Shown piece by piece: positions 6,063 through 7,444 of a stretch of 7,444 bases of DNA. Every line of letters starts with the position of its first letter. The stretch's first letter is position 1. The stretch covers positions 1 to 7,444 of the forward strand of contig DATKZB010000177.1 in NCBI GenBank assembly GCA_035528235.1, written 5' to 3'. Below the pieces are notes generated by a model that worked only from the letters and a program-made list of their open reading frames with translations, was not told where the DNA came from and made no database searches. The position numbers were made by a program, and so were the translations under genes. The stretch comes from DATKZB01 sp035528235. GTDB lineage: Bacteria; Planctomycetota; Phycisphaerae; FEN-1346.

Positions 6063-6183
6063 GCGGCAAGCCGCGGATACTGCCAGGAAGTGCCTCCGCG
6101 AAGTGAGGGCGCAAGTCGGCCTCTCGGCCGACGCCAAGAGCACGGCCGGGCAAGACCGGCCGTGGCACACGCGGGCAAGCCCG
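6063..6183. repeat. Cluster of four GC hairpins with recurring CAAG loops
   Basis: Four perfect stem-loops lie in 121 bases: GCGG/CCGC with loop CAAG (6063-6074); GTCGGCC/GGCCGAC with loop TCTC (6115-6132); CACGGCCGG/CCGGCCGTG with loop GCAAGA (6141-6164, 9 bp); CGGG/CCCG with loop CAAG (6172-6183). Three share a GGCAAG(A)CC core. They fill the spacer between two convergent genes, so they may end both transcripts. The shared core suggests a dispersed intergenic repeat family rather than chance. No coding potential is evident. Confidence 0.6.
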
Positions 6184-6189
6184 GCGGCT

Positions 6190-6259
6190 AACCCTGAATC
6201 CTGTAGCCTGTGGCCTGCGGCCTATAGCCTGCAGCCTGTGGCCTCCGGTCTCCAGCCTA
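6190..6259 (-). repeat. Ten-unit degenerate heptamer tract (NAGGNYN) beginning at a stop codon
   Basis: Read on the minus strand in steps of seven from the TAG stop of the oxidoreductase gene (6259-6257), ten consecutive units carry AG at positions 2-3. Nine have AGG. The first is TAGGCTG (6259-6253), which contains the stop itself; the best-conserved form is CAGGCTA (6231-6225 and 6210-6204). The unit differs from that of the tract at 4721-4762, but length, phase strictness and position at a gene's 3' end are shared. Function is unknown. Confidence 0.8.
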
Positions 6260-7444
6260 GCCGTCGTACACTTCCTTGGGCAGGGGCAGGCTGCGGCCTT
6301 CGGCGCTTGAGCGTTCGGCCGTCTCGATGACGGCGATGACCTCGCGGGCCTGTTCGGCCGTGACCGCGAGCGGTTCGCCCAGCAGCAGGTGGTCGGCCAC
6401 GTTGCGGTAGTACTCGGTGCATCCGTACGAGGGTTTGGCGGGGATCTTGCCCTCGAACTTGGGGCCGCTCGAGTAACTGGTGACGTCGACAGTCTCGTCC
6501 CAGTTGGCCACGAGGCCCCCGAGGGTGCCGAGGACCCGCCACTTGGGTTTTCCGACGGCCGCCAGGCTCGACTGCTGGAGGTCGGCCATCGTGCCGCCCT
6601 CGAACCGCATGACGGCCTGCGTCGAATCCTCGTTCGTCACGTGGTGCCACAGGCGTTTGTGGAAGAAGCCGGTCACCTGGGTGACGCGCTTGTCAGCCAG
6701 CCGCAGGATCCAGTCGGTGAAGTGGGCGCCCCAGTCGTAGAGGGCGCCGCCGGAGATGGTCTTGTCGCTCCGCCACCAAGTGCCCGGCCGGCTGTAACTG
6801 CCCGAGTAGCACTCGATGTGGAAGACGTCGCCCAGCAGGCCGCGGTCGCGGATGTCGCGGATGGCCAGGTAATCGCCGTCCCAGCGACGGTTGTGGAACA
6901 CGCTGAGCATGACCCGGTTGCGCCGGGCCGACCGGATCATCTGCGTGGCCTCGTCGGTCGTAATGCAGAAAGGCTTCTCGCTGACGATGGCCTTCCCGGC
7001 CCGCAGGCACGCGAGGCTCGTCTCGGCATGGAGGTTGTGCGGCAGGATGTTGACCACCAGGTCCAGATCCTTCATCCCGAGCATCGCCTTCAGCGACGTG
7101 AACGTGCGGATGCCGGGCAGTTCTTTCTTGGCGGCTGCCATGCGGGCGGGGTCGGTGTCGCAGGCGGCCACGGTCACGAGACCCGGCGTGGCGTTCATCC
7201 ATTCGCCGTGTCCCTTGCCCATGTTGAACGCCGGGCCGTACCCCAGGACGCCGCAACGGACGGTCCGCTTCGGCAGTTCGGCCCCCTGGGTCCACTCGAG
7301 GCCCCTGAGGAGCAGCCGCTGGAACTCCGGATGCCGCCACGACCTCAGGTCGTGCCCGTTGGCCAGGTACACCACGCGTCCTTTGCCGTAGGGGCGGACG
7401 AAGGCCATCGGCATCTTCTTGCCCTGCCAGAACGTCTCGGCCAG
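6257..7444 (-). CDS. ThuA-like domain fused to a Gfo/Idh/MocA oxidoreductase (5' end outside window)
   Basis: The visible 395 residues are open to the window edge; the start is missing. A Met at 7414-7412 is not taken as the start, because codons upstream (LAETFWQGKK) continue the same domain. Residues 1-54 are the end of a ThuA-like domain (glutamine amidotransferase-like fold): PYGKGRVVYLANGHDLRSWRH, then FQRLLLRGLEW. A short linker leads to a Rossmann fold (VRCGVLGYG near 62-70) and the Gfo/Idh/MocA motifs: EKPF with K157, NRRWDGDY, and GGALYDWGAHFTD with D237, H241 and D244. This family uses NAD(P) to oxidise or reduce sugars, inositols and related compounds in the cytoplasm. ThuA-like proteins are often encoded beside such oxidoreductases, and here they are joined in one chain. 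The substrate is unknown. The nucleotide loop GYGPAFNMG departs from plain GxGxxG. The stop codon lies within a heptamer tract. Confidence 0.87.
   Translation of the reverse strand: MAETFWQGKKMPMAFVRPYGKGRVVYLANGHDLRSWRHPEFQRLLLRGLEWTQGAELPKRTVRCGVLGYGPAFNMGKGHGEWMNATPGLVTVAACDTDPARMAAAKKELPGIRTFTSLKAMLGMKDLDLVVNILPHNLHAETSLACLRAGKAIVSEKPFCITTDEATQMIRSARRNRVMLSVFHNRRWDGDYLAIRDIRDRGLLGDVFHIECYSGSYSRPGTWWRSDKTISGGALYDWGAHFTDWILRLADKRVTQVTGFFHKRLWHHVTNEDSTQAVMRFEGGTMADLQQSSLAAVGKPKWRVLGTLGGLVANWDETVDVTSYSSGPKFEGKIPAKPSYGCTEYYRNVADHLLLGEPLAVTAEQAREVIAVIETAERSSAEGRSLPLPKEVYDG

Noticed and set aside
6063..6259. CRISPR-like array in the repeat-rich spacer
   Set aside because: Units are 7 bp or short hairpins without regular spacers of 25-40 bases, and no cas gene is nearby.

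Overview
This is a GC-rich window (roughly 70% in the core genes) from a bacterium that looks like a member of the Planctomycetota, probably an environmental lineage. That placement is an inference. It rests on three things: a secreted GH10-type protein with an N-terminal PA14-like sandwich, a ThuA-like domain fused to a Gfo/Idh/MocA oxidoreductase, and intergenic DNA rich in GC hairpins and degenerate heptamer tracts. No rRNA, tRNA, CRISPR array or transposase is visible.

Layout. Positions 1-121 hold two strong stem-loops and the leader of a secreted GH10-family protein (122-2314, +). That gene converges on lysA, diaminopimelate decarboxylase (2375-3667, -), which has a near-consensus sigma70 promoter. 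A 243-bp divergent spacer separates lysA from a sugar phosphate isomerase/epimerase-like TIM barrel (3911-4720, +). Immediately after its stop comes a 7-bp-phased repeat tract. A clear TTGACC/TATAAT promoter then drives a two-gene toxin-antitoxin operon (4909-5426, +; TIGR02574-like antidote and RelE/ParE toxin, 4-bp overlap). Next is an unrecognised Cys-containing 185-residue protein (5500-6057, +) of much lower GC. The convergent spacer 6058-6256 holds a cluster of hairpins with CAAG loops and a second, unrelated heptamer tract. That tract runs into the stop codon of a ThuA-Gfo/Idh/MocA fusion (6257-7444, -), whose 5' end lies outside the window.

How it fits together. The GH10 protein, the isomerase-like barrel and the oxidoreductase are the kinds of genes found in carbohydrate-processing repertoires, but they sit in separate transcription units, so no pathway can be claimed. 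The 4721-6259 stretch (repeat tract, TA module, low-GC orphan gene, hairpins, repeat tract) looks like an accessory insertion between housekeeping or metabolic genes.

Most notable: the GH10 protein keeps the general acid/base Glu but has Ala where the catalytic nucleophile Glu should be, and His in place of the Asn before the acid/base. It is a candidate pseudo-glycosidase. The two heptamer-phased tracts, each starting exactly at a gene's stop codon, are the most unusual non-coding feature. I did not find a convincing new multi-gene system.
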